From assembly GCF_004362405.1 (NCBI RefSeq), contig NZ_SNXE01000001.1:806001-870000 (forward strand): DNA of 64,000 bases, read 5' to 3'. A program made the position numbers and the translations under genes. This document shows, in pieces, positions 53,176-62,844 of this stretch (the stretch's first letter is position 1; every line of letters starts with the position of its first letter). The notes below the pieces were generated by a model, which was given only the letters and a program-made list of their open reading frames with translations, did no database searches and was not told the DNA's origin. Source of the stretch: Roseateles asaccharophilus (GTDB lineage: Bacteria; Pseudomonadota; Gammaproteobacteria; Burkholderiales; Burkholderiaceae_C).

Positions 53176-54285
53176 TCAGGGCAGGGCCTCGGCGATCACG
53201 CCGCCGCCCAGGCAGACCTCGCCGGCGTAAAGCACCGCGCTCTGGCCGGGCGTGACGGCCCATTGGGCTTGCGGGAAGTCCAGGCGGATGCTGCGCTCGC
53301 CGGGCTGCAGGGCGCAGGCGGCGTCGGCCTGGCGGTAACGGGTCTTGGCGCCGTAGCCACCGAACTCCGGCATGCGGCCGCTGGTCCAGCTCAGATCGTC
53401 GGCCAGCAGGGAATGGCTTTGCAGCAGGGGGTGGTCATGGCCCTGCACCACCACCAGGGTGTTGGTCTGCAGGTCCTTGCGGGCCACGAACCAGGGCGCG
53501 TGCTCGCCGCCGCCGCGCGGCGCGCCCTTGTCCTTGATGCCGCCTATGCCCAGGCCCTGGCGCTGGCCCAGGGTGTAGAAGGACAGGCCCACATGCTCGC
53601 CCAGCTTGCGACCACGCTCGTCCTTGATGGGGCCGGGCTGGTGGGCCAGATAGCGGTTGAGGAACTCGCGGAAGGGCCGCTCGCCGATGAAGCAGATGCC
53701 GGTGGAATCCTTCTTCTTGGCATTGGGCAAGCCGATCTCCTCGGCCATGCGCCGCACCTCGGTCTTGGGCAGCTCGCCCACCGGGAACAGGGTCTTGGCC
53801 AGCTGGGCCTGGTTGAGGCGGTGCAGGAAGTAGCTCTGGTCCTTGAGCGGGTCCAGGCCCTTGAGCAGCTGGAACTCGCCGCCCAGCTCGCGCACCCGGG
53901 CATAGTGGCCGGTGGCGATCTTCTCGGCGCCCAGGCGCATGGCGTGGTCCAGAAAGGCCTTGAACTTGATCTCGGCATTGCACAGCACGTCGGGGTTGGG
54001 CGTGCGGCCGGCCTGGTACTCCTGCAGGAAGGCGGCGAAGACGCGGTCCTTGTAGTCCGCGGCGAAATTCACATGCTCGATCTCGATGCCGATCACATCG
54101 GCCACCGCGGCGGCGTCCACGAAGTCGATATTGGACGAGCAGTACTCGCTGTCGTCATCGTCCTCCCAGTTCTTCATGAAGATACCGACCACCTCGTGGC
54201 CGGCTTGCTTCAGCAGATGGGCGCTGACAGCGGAATCGACGCCGCCGGACAGGCCGACGACGATGCGGTGCTTCTTCTCACTCAT
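53176..54285 (-). CDS. mnmA: tRNA-specific 2-thiouridylase MnmA
   Basis: Adds sulphur to U34 of tRNAs for Lys, Glu and Gln, with ATP. 369 residues from ATG 54285 ([19 protein letters not shown]); an ATG six codons upstream is less likely. PP-loop SGGVDSA near the start, MKNWEDDDD, then catalytic Cys in [12 protein letters not shown] and second Cys in [13 protein letters not shown]. Central and beta-barrel domains follow to the end. Monocistronic. Confidence 0.96.
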   Translation of the reverse strand: MSEKKHRIVVGLSGGVDSAVSAHLLKQAGHEVVGIFMKNWEDDDDSEYCSSNIDFVDAAAVADVIGIEIEHVNFAADYKDRVFAAFLQEYQAGRTPNPDVLCNAEIKFKAFLDHAMRLGAEKIATGHYARVRELGGEFQLLKGLDPLKDQSYFLHRLNQAQLAKTLFPVGELPKTEVRRMAEEIGLPNAKKKDSTGICFIGERPFREFLNRYLAHQPGPIKDERGRKLGEHVGLSFYTLGQRQGLGIGGIKDKGAPRGGGEHAPWFVARKDLQTNTLVVVQGHDHPLLQSHSLLADDLSWTSGRMPEFGGYGAKTRYRQADAACALQPGERSIRLDFPQAQWAVTPGQSAVLYAGEVCLGGGVIAEALP

Positions 54286-54445
54286 GCCCCGATTTTCCCC
54301 CAAGGGCGCAGCACATGCGCCCGGACGGGGCTTAAGCCGGCACTCATGCGATCTTCATCCGCTCCGGCCGACGGCTCGCTAGAGTGCGCCGGCTGAATGA
54401 ACACGGCAGCGCTGCCGCCCGGCCGCGCTGCCGAGGGAGAGAGGA

Positions 54446-54709
54446 ATGATGACGACCATAGGCCTGACCCTGCGCCAGATCCTGGCGGACACCCTGGGTG
54501 TGGAGGCGGCGCGGCTGGAGCCCGCCAGCCCCTTGCTGGGCGCCGTGCCGGCGCTGGACTCGCTGGGGCAGCTGGCCTTGCTGCAGGCCCTGGAGGATCG
54601 CTTCGGCCTGCTGATCGAACCGGGTGAGATGCCCGCTGGCAGCCTGGCCACCCTGGGCAGTCTGGAGAACTACCTCTGCGCGAGGCTGTGCGGCTGGGGC
54701 GGCACATGA
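54446..54709 (+). CDS. Acyl carrier protein
   Basis: 87 residues from ATG 54446 (GAGAGAGGA upstream; ATG 54449 possible). Four-helix ACP pattern LRQILADTLGVEAARLEP, with phosphopantetheine site Ser39 in ALDSLGQLALLQALEDRFG. Its stop overlaps the start of an acyltransferase gene (ATGA), so it most likely supplies or presents the acyl group used by that enzyme. It is not the housekeeping fatty-acid ACP, which normally lies in the fab cluster and has the DSLD motif. Confidence 0.88.
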   Translation: MMTTIGLTLRQILADTLGVEAARLEPASPLLGAVPALDSLGQLALLQALEDRFGLLIEPGEMPAGSLATLGSLENYLCARLCGWGGT

Positions 54710-55683
54710 AGATCAAGCATGCCGGACTGCGCCTGATGATGGGCGCCCTGCGCGGTCTGCCCATGCGCTGGCGCCAGCGCCTGGCCCATGGGCTGGGTCC
54801 CGTGCTGCTGCAGCTCGCCCCACGCACCCGTCGCCGTCTTGACGAGAACCTGGCCCTGGCCCTGCCGGGGCTGGCGCCGCCTTCTCGCCGGCGCATGGCG
54901 CGTCAGGTCAGCCAGCACATCTGCCAGGGCGTGCTGGACAGCTTCTGGCTGGAGCAGCTGGCGCTGGACATCGAGTTCGGTGATGAGCAGGCGCGCGCCA
55001 TCTTGCAGTCCGGGGGCGGCGCCAGCGTGGCCACCCTGCACATGGGCTGCTACGAGGTGGTGGCCCTGGCCCTGCAGCGATTGACCGGGCGCTGCAGCAC
55101 CCTGGCCAAGATTCCAGCCTGGCTCCAACAGGGTGAGATGCTGTACGGCCGGGTGGGCATCGATTGCCTGGACAAACGCCAGCCCGGCGCCTTTTTCCGG
55201 CTGCTGGACGCCGCGCGCGCCGGGCGCTACATCGCCCTGCATGCCGACCACCATGGGCAGGACCTGCCGGTGCGCTTCTTTGGCCGCAACACGCGGGCGC
55301 CGACCGGGGCCTTGCTGCTCTCGGCCCTGGCCCGCAAGCCGCTGCTGCTGGGCTATGCTTGGCAGGAGGGCGCGGGGCGCTATCGCGTGCGCTTCGAGAC
55401 CCTGGAAGCCCAGCCGCCGGGGCGGCAGGGCGCCGCGCTGGCGGGGGCCTTGCAGCGCCTGTACCAGCGCCTGGAACAGGTGATCCGAGCCCACCCCTCG
55501 CACTGGGACTGGTCCTATCGGCGCTGGCGGCCAGAAGACCAGCCGTGCCCAGAGGCCCTTCGGGCTCGCTCAGGGTCGCAGCTCGGGCTGGAAGAGACTG
55601 TCGTCGGCCTGGATCAGATCCAGGGGCAGGCGGCGGCCGGCTCGATGATCTTCCAGGCAGCGCCAGACCAGCGGGCTGCGTAG
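54706..55683 (+). CDS. LpxL/HtrB-like lysophospholipid acyltransferase
   Basis: 325 residues. Family marks are the catalytic HX4E box (H112 to E117, [13 protein letters not shown]), [20 protein letters not shown] and [20 protein letters not shown], and HWDWSYRRW near residue 270, where most relatives end. The remaining 50 or so residues are antisense to the end of the Nudix gene and look like read-through rather than domain. It probably transfers an acyl chain from the co-translated ACP to a lipid or glycolipid acceptor at the inner membrane. Start overlaps ACP stop (ATGA). Confidence 0.85.
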   Translation: MKIKHAGLRLMMGALRGLPMRWRQRLAHGLGPVLLQLAPRTRRRLDENLALALPGLAPPSRRRMARQVSQHICQGVLDSFWLEQLALDIEFGDEQARAILQSGGGASVATLHMGCYEVVALALQRLTGRCSTLAKIPAWLQQGEMLYGRVGIDCLDKRQPGAFFRLLDAARAGRYIALHADHHGQDLPVRFFGRNTRAPTGALLLSALARKPLLLGYAWQEGAGRYRVRFETLEAQPPGRQGAALAGALQRLYQRLEQVIRAHPSHWDWSYRRWRPEDQPCPEALRARSGSQLGLEETVVGLDQIQGQAAAGSMIFQAAPDQRAA

Positions 55684-56076
55684 GCGGCCGGCATCGCGCG
55701 CCTGCGCGATCTCCTCGGGGCTGGCCCAGAGCCAGCGCCGTATGCCCTGGTCCAGGGCCAGGCCCGGCACCGGCCCATCGCGCTCCAGGCCGCCGCAGTA
55801 GGCAATGCGCAGATAGGTCACGTCCTCGCCGCTGGCCTCGCGCCGGAAGCGCGAGAGATAGAGGCCCAGCAGCGCCTCGGGCCGGAAGCGGTGCGCGGTC
55901 TCCTCCAGCGCCTCGCGCACCGCGCCCTGCAGCGGCGTCTCGCCCTGTTCCAGATGGCCGGCCGGGTTGTTGAGCCGCAGGCCTTCGGGCGTTTCCTCTT
56001 CCACCAACAGATAGCGGCCCTCGCGCTCGATGATGGCGGCCACGGTGACGGAGGGCTTGAAGCGTTGCGGACTCAT
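55570..56076 (-). CDS. Nudix hydrolase (NudJ-like)
   Basis: 168 residues from ATG 56076. The Nudix box is [20 protein letters not shown] (residues 40-59), preceded by LRLNNPAG as in NudJ-type phosphohydrolases acting on thiamine pyrophosphate or nucleotides. The C-terminus includes [20 protein letters not shown]. Its last 114 bases overlap the convergent acyltransferase gene. Confidence 0.9.
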   Translation of the reverse strand: MSPQRFKPSVTVAAIIEREGRYLLVEEETPEGLRLNNPAGHLEQGETPLQGAVREALEETAHRFRPEALLGLYLSRFRREASGEDVTYLRIAYCGGLERDGPVPGLALDQGIRRWLWASPEEIAQARDAGRLRSPLVWRCLEDHRAGRRLPLDLIQADDSLFQPELRP

Positions 56077-56269
56077 GAAAGGCTCGTTGGGGTGGGCGGT
56101 GCAGGCCGCGCATGCTGCCCCTGTTGCGGGCCTGTGGTCAAGTTCCCACGCTAGGACAAACCCTGTCGCGCCGGCGGCTAGGCGGCGGCAATCGGCCATG
56201 TAAGCTCCGTGCAAGCATGTCCGACCGGCCCTGCCCACAACAGGTGCCGGACAACAGGAGGGAGTCCCG

Positions 56270-57385
56270 ATGTTGATTGGAGTTCCGCGCGAGTGCGCGG
56301 CCGGCGAGACGCGGGTGGCCGTCACCCCCGAGACCGTCAAGAAGCTCAAGGCCCAGGGCCACACGCTGTGCATCGCGCGCGGCGCCGGCCTGGCGGCCAG
56401 CATCACCGACGAGGCCTTTGCCGCCGCCGGCGCTGAGCTGGGCGAGCAGGCCCAGGCCCTGGCCGCGCCCCTGGTGCTCAAGGTGCGCGCGCCCGAGCCC
56501 GAGGAACTGCCCCTGATGCAGCGCGGCAGCGCCCTGGTGGGCATGCTCAATCCCTTTGACCGGCCGGGTTTGGAGCGCCTGGCCGCGGCCGGCCTCACGG
56601 CCTTTGCGCTGGAGGCGGCGCCGCGCACCACGCGGGCCCAGAGCATGGATGTGCTGTCCAGCCAGGCCAATATCGCCGGCTACAAGGCCGTGATGATCGC
56701 GGCGGACAAATACCAGCGCTTCTTCCCCATGCTGATGACGGCGGCCGGCACGGTGAAGGCCGCGCGGGTGGTGATTCTGGGCGTGGGCGTGGCGGGCCTG
56801 CAGGCCATTGCCACGGCCAAGCGCCTGGGCGCGGTGATCGAGGCCTCGGATGTGCGGCCCAGCGTCAAGGAGCAGGTGGAGAGCCTGGGCGCCAAGTTCA
56901 TCGACGTGCCCTACGAGACGGCCGAGGAGCGCGAGGCCGCCGAGGGCGTGGGCGGCTATGCCCGCCCCATGCCGCCGAGCTGGCTGGAGCGCCAGAAGGT
57001 GGAGGTGGCCAAGCGCGTGGCCCAGGCCGATGTGGTGATCACCACCGCCCTGATTCCCGGCCGCGCGGCCCCGGTGCTGGTGAGCGAGGACATGGTGCGC
57101 AGCATGAAGCCGGGCTCGGTGATCGTGGACCTGGCGGCCCCGGCCGGTGGCAACTGCCCGCTGACCGAGCCGGGGCGCACCGTGCTCAAGCATGGCGTGA
57201 CCCTGGTGGGCGAAACCAATCTGCCGGCCCTGGTGGCGGCGGACGCCTCGGCGCTGTATGCACGCAATGTGCTGGACTTCCTCAAGCTCGTGCTCCCCAA
57301 GGAGGGCGGGCTGCAGGTGCCCATGGATGACGACATCGTGGCGGCCGTGCTGGTCTGCCGCGAGGGCCAGGTCTTGCGGAGCTGA
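56270..57385 (+). CDS. pntAA: NAD(P) transhydrogenase subunit alpha, part 1
   Basis: 371 residues. The NAD(H)-binding dI domain: [41 protein letters not shown], Rossmann loop [21 protein letters not shown] with ASDVRP, and [32 protein letters not shown] gives a strong ribosome site. The membrane part is on a separate gene, as in three-subunit transhydrogenases of Rhodospirillum. Works with the next two genes to make NADPH from NADH and the proton gradient. Confidence 0.96.
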   Translation: MLIGVPRECAAGETRVAVTPETVKKLKAQGHTLCIARGAGLAASITDEAFAAAGAELGEQAQALAAPLVLKVRAPEPEELPLMQRGSALVGMLNPFDRPGLERLAAAGLTAFALEAAPRTTRAQSMDVLSSQANIAGYKAVMIAADKYQRFFPMLMTAAGTVKAARVVILGVGVAGLQAIATAKRLGAVIEASDVRPSVKEQVESLGAKFIDVPYETAEEREAAEGVGGYARPMPPSWLERQKVEVAKRVAQADVVITTALIPGRAAPVLVSEDMVRSMKPGSVIVDLAAPAGGNCPLTEPGRTVLKHGVTLVGETNLPALVAADASALYARNVLDFLKLVLPKEGGLQVPMDDDIVAAVLVCREGQVLRS

Positions 57386-57708
57386 TGAGCATGGAACTGA
57401 TCTCACCCACCATCACCAATCTGATCATCTTCGTGCTGGCCATCTATGTGGGCTACCACGTGGTCTGGAACGTCACGCCCGCCCTGCACACGCCGCTGAT
57501 GGCGGTGACCAATGCGGTCTCGGCCATCGTCATCGTCGGCGCCATGCTGGCGGCGGCCCTCACCGAGACCGAGGCCGGCAAGATCCTGGGCACCCTGGCC
57601 GTGGCCCTGGCCGCGGTGAATGTGTTCGGCGGCTTTCTCGTGACCCGGCGCATGCTGGAGATGTTCAAAAAGAAGGACAAGAAGTCCGGCACGGGGGTCA
57701 AGCCATGA
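57385..57708 (+). CDS. pntAB: NAD(P) transhydrogenase subunit alpha, part 2 (membrane)
   Basis: 107 residues with three membrane helices (about 10-28, 38-58, 68-88: ITNLIIFVLAIYVGYHVVW, AVSAIVIVGAMLAAAL, LGTLAVALAAVNVFGGFLV). Starts on the last base of the previous stop (TGATG) and ends in an ATGA overlap with pntB. Basic C-terminus KKKDKKSG. Confidence 0.95.
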   Translation: MSMELISPTITNLIIFVLAIYVGYHVVWNVTPALHTPLMAVTNAVSAIVIVGAMLAAALTETEAGKILGTLAVALAAVNVFGGFLVTRRMLEMFKKKDKKSGTGVKP

Positions 57709-59129
57709 GCCTGGACCTTGTCACCCTCCTGTATCTGCTGGCCAGCGTCTGCTTCATCCAGGCGCTCAAGGGCCTGTCCCATCCCACCACCTCCATCCGC
57801 GGCAATGTCTTCGGCATGGTGGGCATGACGATTGCCGTGCTCACCACGGCGGCCCTGATCCTCAAGCTGGCCGGCGGTCAGGGGCCGGGTCTGGCCTATG
57901 TGCTGGCTGGCCTGGTGATCGGCGGCGGCATCGGCGCCTATATGGCCAACAAGGTCGAGATGACCAAGATGCCCGAGCTGGTGGCATTCATGCACAGCAT
58001 GATCGGCCTGGCGGCGGTCTTCATCGCGGCGGCCGCGGTGCTGGAGCCCTGGGCCTTCGGCATCACGGAGAAGGGCGGCCCCATACCCGGCGGCAACCGC
58101 ATCGAGCTCGCTTTGGGCGCCTTCATCGGCGCCATCACCTTCAGCGGTTCGGTCATCGCCTTCGGCAAGCTCAGCGGCAAGTACAAGTTCCGCCTCTTCC
58201 AGGGCGCGCCGGTGGTCTTTGCCGGCCAGCACAAGCTCAACCTGGCCCTGGGCCTGGCGGCGGCCTTCTTCTGCTTCGGCTTCTGGCACTCGCAGAGCTG
58301 GACAGACTTTGCCCTGATCCTGGCCCTGGGCTTTGCCCTGGGCGTGCTGCTCATCATCCCCATCGGCGGGGCCGACATGCCGGTGGTGGTGTCCATGCTC
58401 AACAGCTACTCGGGCTGGGCAGCGGCGGGCATAGGCTTCTCGCTCAACAACAGCATGCTGATCATTGCCGGCTCCCTGGTGGGCAGCTCGGGGGCCATCC
58501 TGAGCTACATCATGTGCAAGGCCATGAACCGCAGCTTCTTCAACGTGATCCTGGGCGGGTTCGGTGGCGATGCCGCGGCCGGCGCCGCGGGGTCAGCGGT
58601 GCAGCGTACGGTCAAGAGCGGCAGCGCCGATGACGCCGCCTTCATCCTGGGCAATGCCGAGAGCGTGATCATCGTGCCGGGCTACGGCCTGGCGGTGGCG
58701 CGTGCCCAGCACGCGGTCAAGGAGCTGGCCCACAAGCTCAGCGAGAAGGGTATCAACGTCAAGTACGCCATCCACCCGGTGGCCGGTCGCATGCCCGGCC
58801 ATATGAATGTGCTGCTGGCCGAGGCCGAGGTGCCCTACGACCAGGTCTTCGAGATGGAGGACATCAACGCCGAGTTCGGCCAGGCCGATGTGGCCGTGAT
58901 CCTGGGTGCCAACGACGTGGTCAACCCCGCGGCGCACATCAAGGGCAGCCCCATCTATGGCATGCCCATCCTGGAGGCCTACAAGGCCAAGACCATCATC
59001 GTCAACAAACGCTCCATGGCCGCCGGCTATGCGGGCCTAGACAACGAGCTCTTCTACATGGACAAGACCCTGATGGTCTTCGGCGATGCCAAGAAGGTGG
59101 TGGAAGACATGCTGAAGGCGGTGGAGTAG
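57705..59129 (+). CDS. pntB: NAD(P) transhydrogenase subunit beta
   Basis: 474 residues. The N-terminal part is the proton-channel membrane domain (about eight helices, IRGNVFGMVGMTIAVLTTA, VAFMHSMIGLAAVFIA, IPIGGADMPVVVSMLNSYSG). The NADP(H)-binding dIII domain is at about 290-474 (VIIVPGYGLAVARAQHAV, KYAIHPVAGRMPGHMNVLLA, VILGANDVVNPAA, VNKRSMAAGYAG). Coupled to the previous gene by ATGA; end of operon. Confidence 0.97.
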   Translation: MSLDLVTLLYLLASVCFIQALKGLSHPTTSIRGNVFGMVGMTIAVLTTAALILKLAGGQGPGLAYVLAGLVIGGGIGAYMANKVEMTKMPELVAFMHSMIGLAAVFIAAAAVLEPWAFGITEKGGPIPGGNRIELALGAFIGAITFSGSVIAFGKLSGKYKFRLFQGAPVVFAGQHKLNLALGLAAAFFCFGFWHSQSWTDFALILALGFALGVLLIIPIGGADMPVVVSMLNSYSGWAAAGIGFSLNNSMLIIAGSLVGSSGAILSYIMCKAMNRSFFNVILGGFGGDAAAGAAGSAVQRTVKSGSADDAAFILGNAESVIIVPGYGLAVARAQHAVKELAHKLSEKGINVKYAIHPVAGRMPGHMNVLLAEAEVPYDQVFEMEDINAEFGQADVAVILGANDVVNPAAHIKGSPIYGMPILEAYKAKTIIVNKRSMAAGYAGLDNELFYMDKTLMVFGDAKKVVEDMLKAVE

Positions 59130-59285
59130 GGGCTTGGTCGCCGCGGTCTCACGGGCTCCCTCATCAGTGCAAGGACGGCCGTCATGGCCAGGGACAAGCG
59201 GCCTGGCTGGTTGATGGCGGTCGTGTGAATGAATGCCTGTTGGCAACACCTGACCCCCAAAAGGTGGGAGGGCAGGTAACAGCGC

Positions 59286-59314
59286 TTCGCAGGCTTACGA
59301 CTTGCCGTTAGTAT
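59286..59314 (+). promoter_or_regulatory. Possible sigma-70 promoter
   Basis: TTCGCA (59286-59291) and TAGTAT (59309-59314) with a 17-base gap. It would drive the broken gene starting at 59383. Four of six -35 bases match consensus. No other good candidate is seen in the 253-bp gap after pntB. Confidence 0.35.
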
Positions 59315-59382
59315 GGTGCGACATTCGCACGGCCTGACTTGGTTGGGCCCCCACAAAAGCTCTGGTCCGAGGGATGACTCCG

Positions 59383-59694
59383 ATGTCAATCCGCATCGTT
59401 GCTGCTTTGGGGCGGCGCGCTGTCTGCCTGGCCGCTCTCGCCGTCAGCGGCGTTGCGGCATGGGCAGCGCCGGTGTACCTGCGCTTCGAGCTGGAGTCGC
59501 TGGCCGAGCCGTCGCGCTACGAGTACCGCTACGAGCTTCAGAACGCGAGCATGCCAGTGGGCTCAATTTCACCTTTCCGCGCTTCTTTCTCCACGAAGGG
59601 GTCAATTTGCAGACCGCGGTGGCGACCGACGCCAAGGGGCGGGTTGGGTCGGCCGCGATCAGCGTGTCGGTTGACCAGACGGCACCAATCTTGA
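59383..59694 (+). pseudogene. Signal-peptide fragment of a broken secreted-protein gene
   Basis: From ATG 59383 (GAGGG at 59369-59373, spacing 9) the frame gives a clear signal peptide (RRAVCLAALAVSGVAAWA) and about 30 plausible residues (APVYLRFELESLAEPSRYEY, then RYELQNAS). Beyond about 59560 the same frame turns into Arg/Pro-rich shadow sequence and stops at 59694, while convincing coding continues in another frame. The fragment looks like the start of a PEP-CTERM-type secreted protein. Either a frameshift or a deletion has joined it to the next feature. Confidence 0.6.
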
Positions 59695-62300
59695 ACGTCG
59701 AGTCGCCGCGCGGCGGCCAGATCACGCGCGCGGCGTGGGTCGATGTGCGCGGCATGGTCAATGACGCGGTCGAGGCCATGTTCGGTGCGCCCGAGCCGCA
59801 GGTCTACATTTCCGTGAACGACCAGGCCGAACGCGAGGCCGTTGTTGCCGACCGCTATTTCCTGCTCGGCCGGGTGGCGCTGAGCGAGGGCCTCAATCGC
59901 ATCAAAGTGCGCGCGATCGACCACCTCGGCAACGAGCGCGCGCAGACGCTCGATGTGCACCGCGCCGATACCGGCCTGGCCGGGTTGCTGATCGTCGACG
60001 GGCATCACCAGACCGGTCCGGGCCGCAAGGAGCTGCCGAAGCCGCTGACGGTGCTGGCGCTCGACAAGGATGGCGAGCCGGTGAAGGACCAGCAGATCGA
60101 GTTCGTGGTCGAGCGTGGCACCGGATCGCTGAGCCCGAACACGGGTCAGTCGGCCAGCGGCGATGCGAACTACACGGCGCGTGCGATCTCCGTGCGCACC
60201 AACGCGCAAGGGCGTGCAGCAGCCTGGTTCACCGCCGGCAAGCAGAGCGGACCCGGCGCCAACCTCGTGCGTGCGATTGCGCCCATGCTTGGCGGCGAGG
60301 CGGTGCTGTTCATTGCTAACACGCAACGCGGCGTGCCAGCGCGGATCACCGCCGACCTTGGCTTGAACCAGATCGCCGAGACCGATGCGCAGGCGATGGA
60401 GATCCTCAGCGCCGTTGTCCGCGACGGCGGCAACAACTACCTCCCCAATGTCAAGGTCGAGTTCCGTGTCACCGAGGGCGCGGCCTTTTTTGCCGACACG
60501 CCGGGCGCTGCCGCTGCACCTGACGGGCAGAGCATCGTCGTGACGACCGACAAGAACGGCGTGGTCGGTGTGCGCCCGCATATCGGCAGCGAGCCCGGCA
60601 TCGTGCGCATCAGCGCCCGAGCGGCCACGGGCGACGCCCCCAGCTTCGATGGTCCAGCCGCCAGTGTCGGGGGCGCGAGCTTCGTGATCCGCGCCAAGAA
60701 GGCCAGCGATGGACCAGCCACCTTCGGCGGCTTCATCTACAGCGACAAGGGAGCGCCGATCGAGGGCGTCAAGGTCAGCATCGGCCGCACGCCGCTGCTT
60801 GCGACCAGCGACGACAAGGGCTACTTCGAGATCGGCAATGTGCCGCCGGGGCGGATCGATCTGTTCATCGATGGCCGGGCGGTCAATCCGAGCAACGACC
60901 CGGCCAAGCCGCAGTGGCCCAGCCTGCACTTCGAGGCCTATGTGGTGCGGGGGCAGAAGAACGAGCTGGCCCATGCGATCTATCTGCCGGCGCTGCTGGT
61001 CAGCGAGGCCAAGGTGGTGGGCGGAGCCGAGGATGTGGTGCTGACGATTCCGGGCCTGGAAGGCTTCCAGATGAAGGTCAAGGCCAATAGCGTGACCTTC
61101 CCGGACGGCTCGCGCACCGGCACCCTGGTGGTGAGTCCGGTGACGGCCGACAAGCTGCCGATGGCACCTCCCGCCGGTGGGGCGCAGTTCGGCGTGCCGG
61201 CCTGGACCATCCAGCCGGCGGGCACGCGCTTCGATCCGCCGATCGAGGTGCAGATGCCCAACAGCACGCTTGAAGAGCCGGGCGACAACCTGCCGGTGGT
61301 GCAGTGGGATCACGACCTGGGGCAGTACGTGCCGATGGGGCGCGCGACCGTGTCGAGCGACGGAGCCTGGCTGCTCACCGATGCGGGATCCGGTGTGACC
61401 AAGGCCGGCTGGGGAGGCCTGTGTCGCTATGACGACTGCAAGACCGCCGCGACCAAATGTCCGGAATGCCAGAAGTTCGAGAACAGGGGCTCACCGCCTT
61501 GTCCGACCTGCGTGCCTGATCCTGCTCAGGAGAACAAGATGTGCCAGGACAGTCCGTGCAAGACCTGTCAAGGCGGCAACTGCAAGGCGGACAAAAGAAA
61601 GGACGGGCAACGTGACACGCGCTTCGATGTCAATGTCATCAATGTGTCGTTCGAGCCGAAGCTGAAGGAGCTTTACAAGGGTTCGATCGCAAGCTGGCTG
61701 GGCAAGATGGGTGGCGCCGAGTTGTCCGTCAAGGGCAAGATCGCGGGCTCCCTGCGCGAGAGCCATATCTGCTGCTCAAAGCGCGAAGGCGCCTTGTCGA
61801 CCAACATCAACATCGGCGGCGACATCGAGATCGAGTTCAAGTGGAACTGGTTGAAGGCGCCGGGCCTGTCGCATCTCGCAAAGGCCGGCGGCGTCGATGA
61901 GCTCGGTGCCTTTACCAAGATCAAGGCGTACTTCGGTACAGCTGGGACGGGCGGCGAGCTCATCTGGGACGAGTGTGAGCGCAAGGGGGCGGGCAGCATC
62001 TCTTACGGAGGGGGGGTCACCGTGGCCCTGCTCGACGCGACCATCAAGGGAACGGCACCGATCAACGGCAAGGAGGTGCCCTTGGAGTTCACGGCCCTGT
62101 CGTTCGGTGGTGGAGGCGGATCCTCGACCACGGCTTCTCCGATCTCGAAACGCGCGCTCAGGGAGTTAGGTGACTGGTACTGGAACGCCTTCTTCAAGAT
62201 CGGCGAATACAAGCTCGGCGACTTCAAGTTCACGCTCGTCAACGTCACGCTGTCAGACAAGGGGACCGTCAGTGGAATCTCGTCCCTCGGCAACCTGTGA
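59553..62300 (+). CDS. Large Ig-like/carboxypeptidase-regulatory surface protein, 5' end missing or out of frame
   Basis: About 915 convincing residues. Real coding begins near 59562 (LNFTFPRFFLHEGVNLQTAV); the same frame is open back to ATG 59313 but that part is shadow of the signal-peptide frame. In order: end of one Ig-like domain (VATDAKGRVGSAAISVSVDQ), a second (VYISVNDQAER...GLNRIKVRAIDHLGNER), two Big_1-like domains with LTVLALDKDGEPVKDQQIEF and VKVEFRVTEGAAFF, a carboxypeptidase-regulatory-like domain (GAPIEGVKVSIGRTPL), a beta-rich part, about 50 residues with a dozen Cys (CPEC, CPTC, CKTC) and an unrecognised C-terminal 220 residues. Proteins of this kind often sit upstream of RHS genes. 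Overlaps the next gene by 29 bases. Confidence 0.7.
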   Translation, partial: ASGLNFTFPRFFLHEGVNLQTAVATDAKGRVGSAAISVSVDQTAPILNVESPRGGQITRAAWVDVRGMVNDAVEAMFGAPEPQVYISVNDQAEREAVVADRYFLLGRVALSEGLNRIKVRAIDHLGNERAQTLDVHRADTGLAGLLIVDGHHQTGPGRKELPKPLTVLALDKDGEPVKDQQIEFVVERGTGSLSPNTGQSASGDANYTARAISVRTNAQGRAAAWFTAGKQSGPGANLVRAIAPMLGGEAVLFIANTQRGVPARITADLGLNQIAETDAQAMEILSAVVRDGGNNYLPNVKVEFRVTEGAAFFADTPGAAAAPDGQSIVVTTDKNGVVGVRPHIGSEPGIVRISARAATGDAPSFDGPAASVGGASFVIRAKKASDGPATFGGFIYSDKGAPIEGVKVSIGRTPLLATSDDKGYFEIGNVPPGRIDLFIDGRAVNPSNDPAKPQWPSLHFEAYVVRGQKNELAHAIYLPALLVSEAKVVGGAEDVVLTIPGLEGFQMKVKANSVTFPDGSRTGTLVVSPVTADKLPMAPPAGGAQFGVPAWTIQPAGTRFDPPIEVQMPNSTLEEPGDNLPVVQWDHDLGQYVPMGRATVSSDGAWLLTDAGSGVTKAGWGGLCRYDDCKTAATKCPECQKFENRGSPPCPTCVPDPAQENKMCQDSPCKTCQGGNCKADKRKDGQRDTRFDVNVINVSFEPKLKELYKGSIASWLGKMGGAELSVKGKIAGSLRESHICCSKREGALSTNINIGGDIEIEFKWNWLKAPGLSHLAKAGGVDELGAFTKIKAYFGTAGTGGELIWDECERKGAGSISYGGGVTVALLDATIKGTAPINGKEVPLEFTALSFGGGGGSSTTASPISKRALRELGDWYWNAFFKIGEYKLGDFKFTLVNVTLSDKGTVSGISSLGNL

Positions 62301-62844
62301 GCGGAAGACCTGGAGGTTCTGGTCATGGCTGTTTGGCTATCGGGTCCTGTGGATTCTTGTCTTCGGGTTGCCGACCCTCGATCTGGGGGGTGCTTGGTTG
62401 ACCGACATTCAGTTTTTCGTCGATGCCCGGCCGCTGCGGGGCCATGTTGCGACCTACGGTGTCGATACCGAAGATGTTGGGCTGTCTGGGCGATACGTTG
62501 GGCCTTGGAGTCAATCCAATCCTGTGCCGTGGGTCGACATCACGTTCAGCGAAGGCGATGGCGTGGCGATGCGGTGCCGCCTCAGGGGGCAGGCGGACGT
62601 CTTCGGCGACTGGATTTCTGAGGATCGCGAAACAGTGGAGCGTGAGTTGCGACGTCATATGGCTCGCTGGCAGCTTGAGATCGCGTTCCACCGCTCCGAT
62701 CAACTGGACCGGTGCGCGGTAGGCAAGGACATCGATTGGGGGCGGCTGCTCGTCCTGCTTCCGTTTCTGCTGCTGACCATAGGTTTTTCGGTGGCGACCG
62801 TGAGGGCGCTACGCAATGGATGTTCTGGAAGGAGCTCTTCATGA
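62272..62844 (+). CDS. Hypothetical two-helix membrane protein
   Basis: 190 residues from GTG 62272, with AAGGGG at 62259-62264; it begins inside the end of the previous gene. A membrane helix near residues 18-38 (FGYRVLWILVFGLPTLDLGG) and a second near 162-182 (LLVLLPFLLLTIGFSVATVRA) enclose a 120-residue extracytoplasmic domain with DVGLSGRYVGPW and DITFSEGDGVAMRCRLRG. I do not recognise it. Its stop overlaps the next start by ATGA, so it belongs to a coupled accessory operon. Confidence 0.7.
   Translation: MESRPSATCERKTWRFWSWLFGYRVLWILVFGLPTLDLGGAWLTDIQFFVDARPLRGHVATYGVDTEDVGLSGRYVGPWSQSNPVPWVDITFSEGDGVAMRCRLRGQADVFGDWISEDRETVERELRRHMARWQLEIAFHRSDQLDRCAVGKDIDWGRLLVLLPFLLLTIGFSVATVRALRNGCSGRSSS

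Noticed and set aside
61440-61600. Zinc-finger or rubredoxin domain in the CxxC-rich stretch
   Set aside because: Cys spacing is irregular with Pro/Gly between, in a protein likely to be exported, so disulphides or a hinge are more plausible than a defined metal site.
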